The position numbers and the translations under genes are program-made. 33,356 bases of DNA from Phialocephala subalpina (taxonomy: Eukaryota > Ascomycota > Leotiomycetes > Helotiales > Mollisiaceae), in NCBI GenBank assembly GCA_900073065.1, contig FJOG01000044.1, forward strand, positions 191,736 through 225,091. Direction: 5' to 3'. A model generated the notes under the pieces. It was not told the origin of the DNA. It searched no databases and was given only the letters and a program-made list of their open reading frames with translations. Of the stretch, positions 20,745-30,599 are shown in pieces (the first letter of the stretch is position 1; each line of letters starts with the position of its first letter).

Positions 20745-21665
20745 ATGAAGGTGGCAATTGCAGGTGCCGGGGACTTAGCTCGGTACTTCGTCGAGGAACT
20801 CCTTGCACAGGAGCATGAAGTAGTTGTTTTATCACGAAGTCCACAACCATGGTTCAATCGCCCAGACATAAGTTTCCGGATGACCGACTATTCCGTTCCT
20901 TCACTGGTCAAAGAACTCCATGACTGCGAAGGTCTCGTGTCTGGAATCCTCGATTACTCGATGAACAATGTCAATGTCCATGTCGCACTCCTCGAGGCGT
21001 GCCGACAGTCTCCAAAATGCAAGCGCTATATTCCATCAGAGTACGGCGGAAATATTGACGATTTTCCTGACCAACCGGCGTTCTATTTCGCCAATCACGA
21101 GCCAGTGCGTAACGCCCTGAGGAAGCAGACGGAAGTAATGTGGACGCTTTTCAACCTCGGATGGTTGACAGATTATTTGGTTCCCGCAAACCAGCGGTAC
21201 ATTAAAGACATTGGCGACTATCATCCTCTCAACTTTCACAGCAACACCTTGAAAATTCCAGGCACAGGGACGGAACCCATTGCATTCACATCCGCAAGAG
21301 ATGTTGCAAGAGCTATTTCGCGCCTATTCATCGCGGAGTGTGATCCCTGGGAAAACACCACGTATGTCTGCGGCGAGATGACAACCTGGAATGATGTTGC
21401 CAAATTACTTGAAAGGCGTGGTCATAAACTCCGGACAAGCCATCGATCGGTTGAGGTTCTGGAGAAGCAGATTGCTGACGCCAGATCCGAGGATGAAGTC
21501 ATTGCTGCTCAGTACGAAGTCTGGTCGGTCTCTGGCGCTGGCTTTCTTCCACAGGAGAAATTGAAGCGGCAGGCTGAGAAGTACTTTAAGGGTCTGAAGC
21601 TCCGAAGCGTGGAGGAGTTTTTGATTGAGGCAGAGAAGATGATGGACGTTGATGTTTCTTTGTAG
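20745..21665 (+). CDS. NmrA/isoflavone-reductase-like NAD(P)-binding protein (cluster gene 2)
   Basis: Intronless, 306 residues. It starts MKVAIAGAGDLARYFVEELL, the Gly-rich Rossmann motif of the atypical SDR NmrA/isoflavone-reductase family. KRYIPSEYGGN (about 94-104) is the family's characteristic stretch after strand 4. FTSARDVARAISRLF is the usual later helix. Family members are NADPH-dependent reductases (isoflavone, phenylcoumaran, pinoresinol type) or redox-sensing regulators. The position next to oxygenases suggests a biosynthetic or catabolic reductase, by inference. The open frame extends upstream to 20574, but the Rossmann motif begins at this ATG. It converges with the transcription factor, 171 bp apart. 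Confidence 0.88.
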   Translation: MKVAIAGAGDLARYFVEELLAQEHEVVVLSRSPQPWFNRPDISFRMTDYSVPSLVKELHDCEGLVSGILDYSMNNVNVHVALLEACRQSPKCKRYIPSEYGGNIDDFPDQPAFYFANHEPVRNALRKQTEVMWTLFNLGWLTDYLVPANQRYIKDIGDYHPLNFHSNTLKIPGTGTEPIAFTSARDVARAISRLFIAECDPWENTTYVCGEMTTWNDVAKLLERRGHKLRTSHRSVEVLEKQIADARSEDEVIAAQYEVWSVSGAGFLPQEKLKRQAEKYFKGLKLRSVEEFLIEAEKMMDVDVSL

Positions 21666-21836
21666 TACTGTAACCGTCCAAAGTACAAGCGAGCTCCAAA
21701 TAGATATCCTTCGAAACATTCTGGCTCCCACTCACTTCAGTCACAGATTTCAAGACGTATGGGGGGACAACCGGGTAAAATTGTTCAGAAGATGTGTCGT
21801 AATGGCTTTTGTGTATCGGCAGGGCGTCCAATGTCG

Positions 21837-23597
21837 TTAGCAAAGTAGTATATCAATTCCCAGGTCCTTCATCACGTCCTGCCATAATATGTTCTGACCA
21901 CAGTCACTACCATCTCTGCGTCCCCAGACTTCCAAGACCACCTCCTTCACTTGGACTATCGCACCAATTCCATGCCTTACCTTCCTATCCATGATCTCTA
22001 CACATCGAAGGCGAAGTTCTCCATCTTCTGCTTCACACGCCGTAACGCAAACTGGCCAGAAGAGACCAGCGACAATTTTGTGCTCTGTGTGTTTTGTGTA
22101 CGCCTCGAGGTGATATAAGCTCTGTTCTACCAGATGCTGTATCTCGTTCAACGGCTGGCGTAGAATCGATCGTCGGTAATAAACCACGGCAGAGTAGTAG
22201 AGTGCGCAGGCGTGGTGCCTTGTGATTTGCTCTATCTCTTTAGGACCTGGAAACCGAAGAGTGCTAGGGTTGGCCAAGAGTATTTCGTGTTCGATGATAG
22301 CGAGCTCTTCTCGCGTAAGGTCAGAGCCAAGGAGTCTATTAATATCCATAATCATCTTCAGGACTGGCTTCGTCACACCAAAAAATCTGTCAAGACAGTA
22401 AGGACTATCATTGACGTCGCTAGTGGCTGAGAACAGATTGTCAATATTTGATTCCTGCTCGTGCATGAGATTAGATGAAAGCTGAAGGTGGGGGGTCTGT
22501 GTATGACCCATAATCTCCAAGCATTCAAACATCTGGTACATGACATGCCCGTATGCGTGGTTACCCCACACACCACCAATTCCCCTCAACCATTCTCTTG
22601 CTCCTCGCATATGAATTTGCCATTGGCCAGACTGGCCGTTGAGCGTATCTATTGATATAATGAGGATTATTACTGCCAGGATAGCATCGTATTGCTTATG
22701 AGGATCCTGAGTCAGGCTTTTGCGCAGGTGTCGCAGGCTGGCATGGTAGTGCTTCATGGTAATCTCCTTGCTATTCCGATCGGACTGATGCAGTTGTGCA
22801 AGATGGAAACCTGCGAATGCATAGATAATATGCAACAAAGCTGCATGACCAGGTAGCTTGTGAGAAGATGCTGCAGCTTCCAGAGCGATTGGTATGACAA
22901 CTTGTCGAAAGGGGTTGTCGGGATGATCGGTGCATGTCATGATTGAGCTTGCAGAAGTAACCCAGAAGTGCAAAAGCCGTCGCTCTGCAACTGACGACGA
23001 GGACAGGAAAGGCTTGAGGAAAGGAAGGAGCCGTTGCTGTAGCACGAGTGTGGGTGTTGGCTGATCCCTGTAATGACACATGGCCTGGGTGGAGTGCGTG
23101 GATTCCAAAATAGCCTCCTCCTCAGGCGTACTCGCGGATGTTCCTTCACCACAACTGGTGAACGCTTCGTCGTCTTCAACATCTCCACAGTCTGGGGGCG
23201 TAGTTGGCGTAGGAGTAAATGACGAGCCTGTGAACACTGTATAAGGACCTAGTTTGATTTCATTACCGAGGCCAGCTTGAACGTATTCCTCGAAATATTC
23301 TAAGCGATCAAGGATGGAGTCGATGTAGTCATCACTAAAGGTCGGATTGCTCATGTCCTCTTTGCTGAAGAGAATTCGACCATTGACCGTCGATGGCGTC
23401 GCACCCTCAGTAGATACGTCGTCCTGGCCCCATACCAGTCTGATTCCATATCCGGCGCAACAAAGTCTACCTTTGGTGCACCTTTGGCAGACTGGTCTGG
23501 TTGCGTCGCATTTCACTCGGCGAGAACGGCAAGTCCAACATCCAGTGAACGTCTTCGTCCTCTTCACTTTCGGCCGGATCCTGGGCGAACGAGCCAT
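21837..23597 (-). CDS. Zn2Cys6 transcription factor, probable cluster regulator (cluster gene 3)
   Basis: Intronless, 586 residues, nuclear. The Zn2Cys6 binuclear cluster is at the N-terminus (Cys20, Cys23, Cys30, Cys37, Cys40, then Cys46 or Cys47), with basic runs RIRPKVKRTK before it and CRSRRVKC within it. After an acidic, Thr/Pro-rich linker (about 120-180), the rest has the helical layout of the fungal-specific factor domain 2 group, with HLRKSLTQDP, WLRGIGGVWGNHAYGHVMYQ and YRRSILRQPL. The last block, FWPVCVTACEA followed by a helix, is typical of this group. ATG 23597 places the basic run and zinc cluster at the N-terminus as usual; the frame is open to 23633. Its central place among oxidoreductases and a permease suggests it controls them. 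Confidence 0.9.
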   Translation of the reverse strand: MARSPRIRPKVKRTKTFTGCWTCRSRRVKCDATRPVCQRCTKGRLCCAGYGIRLVWGQDDVSTEGATPSTVNGRILFSKEDMSNPTFSDDYIDSILDRLEYFEEYVQAGLGNEIKLGPYTVFTGSSFTPTPTTPPDCGDVEDDEAFTSCGEGTSASTPEEEAILESTHSTQAMCHYRDQPTPTLVLQQRLLPFLKPFLSSSSVAERRLLHFWVTSASSIMTCTDHPDNPFRQVVIPIALEAAASSHKLPGHAALLHIIYAFAGFHLAQLHQSDRNSKEITMKHYHASLRHLRKSLTQDPHKQYDAILAVIILIISIDTLNGQSGQWQIHMRGAREWLRGIGGVWGNHAYGHVMYQMFECLEIMGHTQTPHLQLSSNLMHEQESNIDNLFSATSDVNDSPYCLDRFFGVTKPVLKMIMDINRLLGSDLTREELAIIEHEILLANPSTLRFPGPKEIEQITRHHACALYYSAVVYYRRSILRQPLNEIQHLVEQSLYHLEAYTKHTEHKIVAGLFWPVCVTACEAEDGELRLRCVEIMDRKVRHGIGAIVQVKEVVLEVWGRRDGSDCGQNILWQDVMKDLGIDILLC

Positions 23598-24409
23598 ACT
23601 AAACTGAAAGAATAATTCTTGCGATAGGCTCACTCGTGGGCTTTTCGCATGAACAGAACACTTTGCGAGGATAAAAGACCAGCGACAGCGAGACCCGAAA
23701 TAGCAGGATACCTGAGTCGGGATTCAGCGGTATAATGGAGGATTGGTGAGTACAATTCAAGTCCGAGACGAGGAGCAATAGAAAGCTGAGGAATGGAAAT
23801 ATGTAAGTAACAGCGAGGCGCGAATTGACAAAGTGAAGACGGGTATGAACTTAACAGTCGTTTTGCCACGATTGCTTTTCCTTCACTAGTGTATCTCGCT
23901 GTCAGTTGCCCGGAATGGTCCACTTTTAGTGATTTTTTAATGCAGGCCAGGCCCTTATCTTATCTTACCCCATGTTATCTGTGGCGTTTCCCCTCTTCGG
24001 AAGCTCGCCGTCGGTTGCCATAACCTTAACCTTACCCCACCATCACCAATCCAGAGCTCGCAAATGGTTTCGGCTGCTCTCCATCTCGAACCAAACAACA
24101 GAGGGCAACTTGACGGTACATCAAGGTCAATTGATATAGCTTCCTCTCACCATCCCCACTATGTGCGGTAGGATCACTTATCGCAGTATCAAGGCTTCGC
24201 AACAGCGAGGTCTATATGAATGAAGTTTAACGAAGATAAGGGAATATTCGAGGAGCTCTCATAGTGTCTCCGGGTCATTTCTTCTTCATAAAGGTCTCAA
24301 TGTTCTCAATGGCCTCGATACTTGCTAGCCTCATCAACTCAAACTCTTCTTTCAATCAAAGACATACTGTCCAAACTTGCCTTCGTACTCTTTCAGAGGC
24401 CGCCACACA
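23598..24409. promoter_or_regulatory. Divergent promoter, transcription factor / permease
   Basis: 812 bp. On the minus strand three AGATAA motifs (plus-strand TTATCT at 23955-23960, 23960-23965 and 23975-23980) lie within 26 bp; a plus-strand AGATAA is at 24234-24239. HGATAR is the site of AreA/Nit2-type nitrogen regulators in ascomycetes, and paired sites are the usual functional form. The region just before 24410 may hold the leader and possibly an intron of the permease mRNA. Confidence 0.55.
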
Positions 24410-26043
24410 ATGCAAGAAGTCGACGAGAAGATGGCTCCGAAAGGCGCTAGAGCAGAAGACATTTCTGGCCCTGACTATTCAATTGGCGAAGTCGTTGACC
24501 ACGCTCATTCCTTGGAGAAGCGATTTAGCTTGCTGAGCACGCTCGGGGTGAACACTTCTATCACATGCACCCCTCTAGCTATTGGCACCTACCTTTCTGT
24601 GGTCATCGGCGTCGGTGGAAGTCCTGTTTTTGTTTATGCTTATCTCGTCGCCGTGACGCTGAATCTCTTGGTTTGCGCCTCGCTCGCCGAGATAGCATCT
24701 TCCTACCCACACTCCTCTGGTAAGCTCACGATCTGCGAACTTGTGCGAGCTTTTTAGCGAGTTCACTGCTTACTCTCGTCGTTCTAGGACAAATCTACTG
24801 GACCGCAGTCCTAGCCCCGAAGAAAATTGCGCGTCCCTTGAGCTACCTGGTTGGATATTTGACGTCCGCTGCATGGTTTTTCTGGTGTGCCTCAGCAAGT
24901 CTGCTCACAGCTCAATTGACCTGGGCACTTGTTTGTGTCTGCAGGTCTGCTTTCGTGGTCCAGCCATGGCACTACTATTTGGTCTATGTTGCCGTCACCC
25001 TTCTCGGTCTCCTCCTCAACTGGCCGCTAGTCCGACTCTATCCATACTTCCTGAAAGGAATGGTATATTACATCAACGCAGGTGCTTCGTTTATTCTCAT
25101 CGTACTACTTGTACGGACTCATCCGAAGCAATCTGCCCATTTCGTCTTCGCGGATTTTGTCAACCTCACCGGATGGAGCTCCGATGGCGTGGTGTTTATG
25201 CTGGGTTTGCTTCCTGGCGCAGTAGCAGTGAACGGATTCGACTGTGCTGCCCATCTGACAGATGAACTCCCAAATCCGTCGAGACAAGTCCCACAGGTCA
25301 TGATGGGAAACGCCTTGTTATCTGCCGTAACTGGATTTCCCATGATACTAGTCTACATGTTCTGCAACGTCAAGCCTGGCAATTTGCTTACGCCTATTGG
25401 AGGACAACCCGTCGCCCAAGTCCTACTAGACGCTCTAGACTCATTGCCCCTTACAATCATCAGCATTTTGGTATTCATCATTACCCTCGCCGCCGCAACA
25501 GCATGTACCCTCACAACCTTTAGCCGCGTCTGGTGGTCATTTGCCAGAGAAGGAGGCGTACCCTTCTCGAGATTGATCGCTCGTGTCAACGAAAACACGA
25601 AACTTCCAGTAAACTCCTTGTTATTTTGTGTCGTAGCCATTATCTTGATGGGTACAATCCAGCTTGGATCTACAACCGCTATCAATGCCATTCTCGGAGC
25701 TTCTATCGTTTGCATATACTCATCCTACGCCATCCCAATTGTCTGTCTCATGCTCGACAGGAGTACAAAGCTATCTGGAACCCACTATTTCAACCTGCGA
25801 AGGTTTGGGCCAATTTGCAATACGATTGCTATAATATGGATGGCATATGAGTTCGTGTGGTTGATGTTTCCACTGTACCTACCTGTCGCCGGCACAACAT
25901 TCAACTACAGTGTCGCTGTGTTTTCAGGTGTTATTTTTGTCAGCGGAATTAACTGGTTTTTTCATTCGAAGAGCTTGTATGTGGTACCCGTAGCTTTGGC
26001 GGATATCGCTCAATCTGTTTCCGATGGCGAACAGGAATGTTGA
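24410..26043 (+). CDS. APC-superfamily permease, amino-acid/GABA/choline type (cluster gene 4)
   Basis: Two exons (24410-24719 and 24788-26043) split by a 68-nt intron with GTAAGC donor and TTCTAG acceptor; 521 residues, about 12 membrane helices. The opening block HSLEKRFSLLSTLGVNTSIT and the first-helix region are those of the fungal amino-acid/choline transporter (ACT) group that includes GABA permeases. The IYWTA block directly after the splice confirms the join. GLLPGAVAVNGFDCAAHLTD (helix 6 region, then ELPNPSRQVPQ) and FSRVWWSFAREGGVPFS are further family marks. It probably imports an amine or amino acid at the plasma membrane. The simple open frame starting at 24838 misses the first exon. 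ATG 24431 is an alternative start. Confidence 0.88.
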
Positions 26044-26527
26044 TGGAGGAGTAAATGAGGACTGTGCGCTGAGAGTTTCGACATTCTTGTTCTGTATTTT
26101 CTTGTATTTAGAAAATTTTGCTTCTACACCAATAAGGTCCACCTATAGGACAATGTGGCTCCTGAGGTATGAAAGACTGAATATCAATAAGCCTCAATTT
26201 CAAGCCAGATCGTTAATGTGTTCTCATTTACAATCTTATGTCCCATAACTCCATTAAACAGGAGATTCCGCTGAAGGCAATAAAAATTATATATACTGTC
26301 AACTTCAACAGAGTTAAAGAAATTTGCTCATTGAACAAATACTGTTATCATGTTTTAATCTGGACTGAGAGAATCACTGCGTACTTTTCTCGTAACAAAT
26401 GTATAGTATGTCTAAGTGTATCACGGAACAGGCGACCTGGTTCTGATGTACTCCGTATTTATTTCAATATGAAGACCTCCCGCGAAGACAATAATAAAAC
26501 CCGACAAAATCAATACAATGCAATGCT
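26044..26527. other. Convergent intergenic stretch, no gene recognised
   Basis: Holds the 3' ends of two convergent genes. Small open frames on the plus strand (for example 26238-26585) overlap the Rid gene antisense and have no features. Confidence 0.5.
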
Positions 26528-26977
26528 TCACGTCGCTAGCTCCAGCGCCGCCCAAGCAGTTATCTCAATCCTTGCCCCTCCATAGAGTGACGCAACACCA
26601 ATCCCTGCCCAAGCTGGCCTGTTCTTGCCAAAGTACTTCTCAACAGCCTTGTCCACCGCTTCCATATCCGCATCACCAAAATCCGTCACATGATAAGATG
26701 TCATCTGGTATACAGATCGAAAGCCATCTTTCACACCAGCTGATTGTAAAGCAGCTTCAACATTCGCAAAAGCGTTCATTATTTCTTCCGTCAAATCTTT
26801 GGGATAGACCATGTTGTCATCATATCCTGTGGTTCCTGAGGTCACAACGGTGCGGACGTTTGAAGGAATGATGACGGCGCTGGATATGTGGAGGAGGTTG
26901 GAAAGCTTCTCGCCCAGGCCCGGGGAGTTGAAGGATTTGATTCCAAAAGCATTGAGAGGGCTTTTGTATTCGGCCAT
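26528..26977 (-). CDS. Rid (YjgF/YER057c/UK114) family protein (cluster gene 5)
   Basis: Intronless, 149 residues. Canonical RidA forms a trimer and hydrolyses reactive enamines/imines made by PLP enzymes. Family marks are the VTSGTTGYD strand, ANVEAALQSAGV, SVYQMTSYHVTDF and the C-terminal RPAWAGIGVASLYGGARIEI. In canonical RidA the C-terminal block reads PAR-S-C-V-E-V and IEIEA; the Arg is needed for deaminase activity. Here Trp123 stands in place of that Arg, and Thr140 replaces the Glu. It is therefore probably a non-canonical Rid subgroup with a different reaction or binding role. The N-terminus is also longer than in RidA. Gene is divergent from the SDR. Confidence 0.87.
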   Translation of the reverse strand: MAEYKSPLNAFGIKSFNSPGLGEKLSNLLHISSAVIIPSNVRTVVTSGTTGYDDNMVYPKDLTEEIMNAFANVEAALQSAGVKDGFRSVYQMTSYHVTDFGDADMEAVDKAVEKYFGKNRPAWAGIGVASLYGGARIEITAWAALELAT

Positions 26978-27711
26978 ATTTTTCGTGGTAGGACTATCGT
27001 ACTGGCTGGACGGTATTCAAACCCTTTTTGGAGTAGATACGAGTGAACTCGGAAGAATAAGTGATTACAAAAGTGGTGTTCGTAAAATGTGTGACCAGCA
27101 GGGACAGAGAAAAAGAAATCGTAGGCTATATACAGAAAGAAAGCGTTTGCGAAGCTCAAAGGATCCGCAAGAAGCTCCATCATGCTCGATGGGTATCACT
27201 GCAAGTAACACCGAGGTTGCGATAACTTGTCATAAGTTGGATAAACCAGCAACGGCAGAAACTTGCTTAACATATGCAACACCCGGAAACAGAAATTAAT
27301 TACTACCGAACTCCCTCGTGAATCAAATTCGCTACCTGATAAAAGGAGGCGATACCAATGATTATTGGCTGGACTGAAATCCGTTAGCTAGGGGTGGGTT
27401 AGTCGGGAGCGCGTGCTAAACATCGGCAAGCAACTGACCGCGAGCTAGAATTGTCTCGCGGATAACTTCCAACAGCCTGTCCACCTTTCTCCGAACATGG
27501 TTACATGCATTTTCGGGAGAATCCGAGCGTGCGAGACGATGAAGATGAAGATGAAGGTAGAGATAAAGATAAAGATAAAGTATGGCCATTATAGCAGGCG
27601 ATGCGCGCCCTTTAACGATTTTGCATCGACAGTCCTAATTCCTTCTTCTCCAACTCCATATTTTGCTTCTTCCTTCCATTACAACACTATCTCGCCCCAG
27701 AAAATTTTGTC
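26978..27711. promoter_or_regulatory. Divergent promoter, Rid protein / SDR, with tandem GATA motifs
   Basis: 734 bp. Three head-to-tail AGATAA units fill 27561-27578, about 135 bp before the SDR start, inside a purine repeat that begins as GATGAA units at 27538. A TGATAA lies at 27337-27342. The tandem could be a real GATA-factor site or a simple sequence repeat. A CT-rich leader precedes the SDR ATG. Confidence 0.5.
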
Positions 27712-28482
27712 ATGGCTTCAACCAAATCTCTGCAAGGTCGGACCGCGATTGTTACTGGTGGCTCGCGTGGAATCGGGGCAGGAATTGCTCTTGAGCTCGG
27801 AAAACGCGGCGCCAACGTGCTCATTACATACAATAATGCCAGTACCCAAGCCAACGATATCATCTCGAAACTTGAAGCATTGGGGGTGGAGGCACTCGGC
27901 CTCCAAGCCAACGGCAATGATCGCACATCGCCAGACCGAATTGTCAAAGCAGCAGTCGAGAAATGGCAACACATTGACATCATCATCAACAATGCAGGGG
28001 CTGGCGACGACTGTCTTCTCAAAGACATGACACACGATTTATGGGACAAGATCCTGGATTGCAACCTTCGCTTCCCCACATTTTTGGTACAGGCAGCAAC
28101 ACCACACTTTGGCTCACAGCCCCGTATCGTCAACGTTTCAAGCGTCATTGCCCGAATGGGCGGATCCTATACAACGGCTTATTGTGCATCAAAGGCCGCT
28201 TTGGAAGGCATCACAAGGGTCTGGGCATTAGAGTTGGGGCAAAAATATGGTGCGACTGTCAATTGTGTCAATCCTGGCCCTGTTGCTACAGATATGTGGT
28301 TGAGAGATACCGATCCAGCCGTTTTGGAGGAGTGGGACACCAAAATGAAGGAAACCCCAGCTGCGCCTCGGATAGCGGAAGTTGATGATATTGCGCAAAT
28401 AGTTGCGTTCTTGTCAGAGGAGCGCAGCCGATGGTCAACTGGTAGTACTGTGAATGCCAACGGCGGATTGTGTTTTGTCTGA
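27712..28482 (+). CDS. Classical SDR oxidoreductase (cluster gene 6)
   Basis: Intronless, 256 residues, cytosolic NAD(P)(H)-dependent ketone/alcohol oxidoreductase. TGGSRGIG (15-22) binds the cofactor, NNAG (93-96) stabilises the sheet, Ser143/Ser144 and Tyr157-x3-Lys161 (YCASK) form the catalytic set, and NPGPVATDMW follows strand 6. The Rossmann-fold C-terminus WSTGSTVNANGGLCFV is typical. It resembles 3-ketoacyl-ACP-reductase-like and polyhydroxynaphthalene-reductase-like fungal enzymes, a broad group, so the substrate is open. A long minus-strand open frame (27687-28148) is the antisense shadow of this gene. Confidence 0.92.
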   Translation: MASTKSLQGRTAIVTGGSRGIGAGIALELGKRGANVLITYNNASTQANDIISKLEALGVEALGLQANGNDRTSPDRIVKAAVEKWQHIDIIINNAGAGDDCLLKDMTHDLWDKILDCNLRFPTFLVQAATPHFGSQPRIVNVSSVIARMGGSYTTAYCASKAALEGITRVWALELGQKYGATVNCVNPGPVATDMWLRDTDPAVLEEWDTKMKETPAAPRIAEVDDIAQIVAFLSEERSRWSTGSTVNANGGLCFV

Positions 28483-29349
28483 CCTGAAAGTCATTGGATG
28501 GTAGTAGATGTTTTCTAGAAATCGTTTCATTAGTGACTATTCCTACTTACTGAAAGGGACTGAAAGAAAGGATAAATTGGTTCATTTCGCTTACCAAGTG
28601 CCAAACAATTCTCGGCAGCATGGATATTTCTGTGTTGTGATAATACATAAAAATCCTTGGCTAACATTTTGCGAAATATATGAAAATCGCAAGCGTACCG
28701 AATAGAGTACATCTGTATTATCTGAGGCCTACTTGAAATGCTGAGAGTTTTCTGTTATGTTCTTCGGAGTTTTACCCCAGCCATGTGACCTTCAACGGCA
28801 TATGTCGCCTTCTATGGAATTTACGGGCTTGTGATTTACCTATGGCTGGACAGTGTTTCTTAGTCAGATCTTGATTTGTTAATAAATACGACGAGGATGG
28901 GATTTCAAGCTTCAGGATTCTTGCGCAGTCGTCAAGTTACGTGGCTAAGCAGACTGGGCATGTCACACCGAGCATCACCCAAACCATGTCACCCGCCCGG
29001 CACTTCGAGTGGATAAGAGAGTATCCTATCTTCCTCGCTTTAGGCTTCCGTTTTCATAGAAATGCCTCATCAAACACTTATTGGCAACTAAATGATCATT
29101 CGTATGCACAATCTTAATCAGGATCTCTAATGTGAACAAATATTATTACTTCGCTGTCAGTTGCATGATCGAAAACAATGATAACCACATGATTGGGACA
29201 TTATCGAGAAGTTTCTCAGTCACTGGAAGCATATAAACCTGCTTCTCTTAGAAGTCCGTTGATTTGAAATTGTGTTCTGGTATTCCGCAGTCTTCGATAT
29301 CTCGAACAATTTGCTCCGCACTAAGTGTCATACATTTCCTATACGCTTT
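28483..29349. other. Upstream region of the second dioxygenase
   Basis: 867 bp without a supported gene. TGATAA words occur at 28638-28643 and 29179-29184, single and widely spaced. No operator-like repeat recognised. Confidence 0.4.
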
Positions 29350-30490
29350 ATGATGTCTTCCACCACTACGGCTACCGAAATTGCTTCCGTTAGCTATAAA
29401 GCAAAAGCTGCACCTACCGTGCAGTCACTTCCTGCAACAGCAAGTATCGAGGAAATCACTTCTGCACTGGCTCTTGCTGGCGGTGTTATCCTGAGAAAAG
29501 CTGTCTCTGGCGACACACTGGACAAGATTGAGTAAGTCTGTGCTCATATTTTGGAAAACACCAAAGTGCTCAACATATCAACAGGCAAGAAGTTCGGCCA
29601 TTGCTCCTCCATGACTCTCCGTGGGTAGGCACCTTCTTCCCAGCACAAACTCGCCGTGCGTACGGCATGCTTGGCGTTTCTGCTTTGTATGCGCGAGAGA
29701 TTGTCATGCATCCAGTTTTCCAAGCTGTCTCGAAAAAGTTTCTTATCAAGAAGCATTGGTTCTGGGAGGGTTTAAATAAGCAATGGTAAGGTTGGAGCAG
29801 CTCGCGCACAAAGTCTGTATGTATTGACAATTGATGTAACAGGGCAGTCAGCAAACCCCAGCTCAGCAATACAATAGTCTTTAGTATTGGTGCTGGTGCT
29901 TCAGCCCAGCCATTGCATCGTGACGACTCGATCCATCAGTGGATTCCTGAGGCCATCGAGACGTACCCAACGGACCTTTCGTCAAGGGATGCATCCGTTG
30001 GGTTCTTTGTTGCCGCAAAGAAGGCTACGAAAGCAAATGGTGCTACAAGATTCATTCCCGGGAGCCACTTATGGGGTCATGAGACCCCTCCTGACGAGTC
30101 CTTGTGTCAGTGGGCTGAGATGGAGAAGGGCGATGCATTCCTTATGCTGGCATCTTGCTTTCATGGAGGGTGAGTTCGTTCGTTGCGAAGATATGCAATC
30201 ACTGATTAATACTTTTCCATAGATCGGCCAATACAACAGCAGATGAAGAGCGACTTATTTTCAGTTCGTTCATGACACGTGGAACCCTGAGACAGGAGGA
30301 GAATCAATATCTTGCAGTCGAGAAGGAGAAGATGAAGATATTAGATGTTGACATTCAACAAACGGCTGGATACAGCCTTTCAGAGCCGTTCCTAGGGTGG
30401 GTGGAGTCGACTGACCCGAGGATGGTCTTAGATCCTCAGATTAAGGGAAGTTCTGATATGTGGACTGGAACTGAAGAACCAGAGATATGA
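29350..30490 (+). CDS. PhyH-type Fe(II)/2-oxoglutarate dioxygenase, second copy (cluster gene 7)
   Basis: Four exons (29350-29531, 29585-29785, 29843-30169 and 30223-30490), 325 residues, all introns 53-57 nt with GT-AG ends and consistent phases. The iron triad is visible: QPLHRDDSIH (His153, Asp155) and SCFHGGSAN (His235), with Arg247 a candidate for 2-oxoglutarate binding. NGATRFIPGSHLWGHE (193-208) is the family strand shared with cluster gene 1. Outside these motifs the two differ widely, and this gene has three introns where gene 1 has none, so they are old paralogues or separate arrivals. A stretch with WFWEGLNKQWAVS is common in fungal PhyH enzymes of this size. ATG 29353 is an equal choice of start. 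Last gene before the AT-rich island. Confidence 0.9.
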
Positions 30491-30599
30491 ATGCTAAGAG
30501 TAGGTCAGAAATCTGTAGGCGATAGGGAAGTCTCAGTAAATATTCTATAATCTTATATTCCTTTGGATTTTCAATCCAATCAAATGAATGGCTTTTCGC

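Noticed and set aside
27687..28148. Minus-strand open frame of 153 codons, and others antisense to cluster genes
   Set aside because: Shadow of the SDR gene, which carries all catalytic motifs on the plus strand; the antisense frames show no family features.
19126..30490. Hidden PKS, NRPS, terpene synthase or P450 in the cluster
   Set aside because: All large open frames were accounted for; none has the motifs of these enzymes, and the remaining intergenic stretches are under 1 kb.
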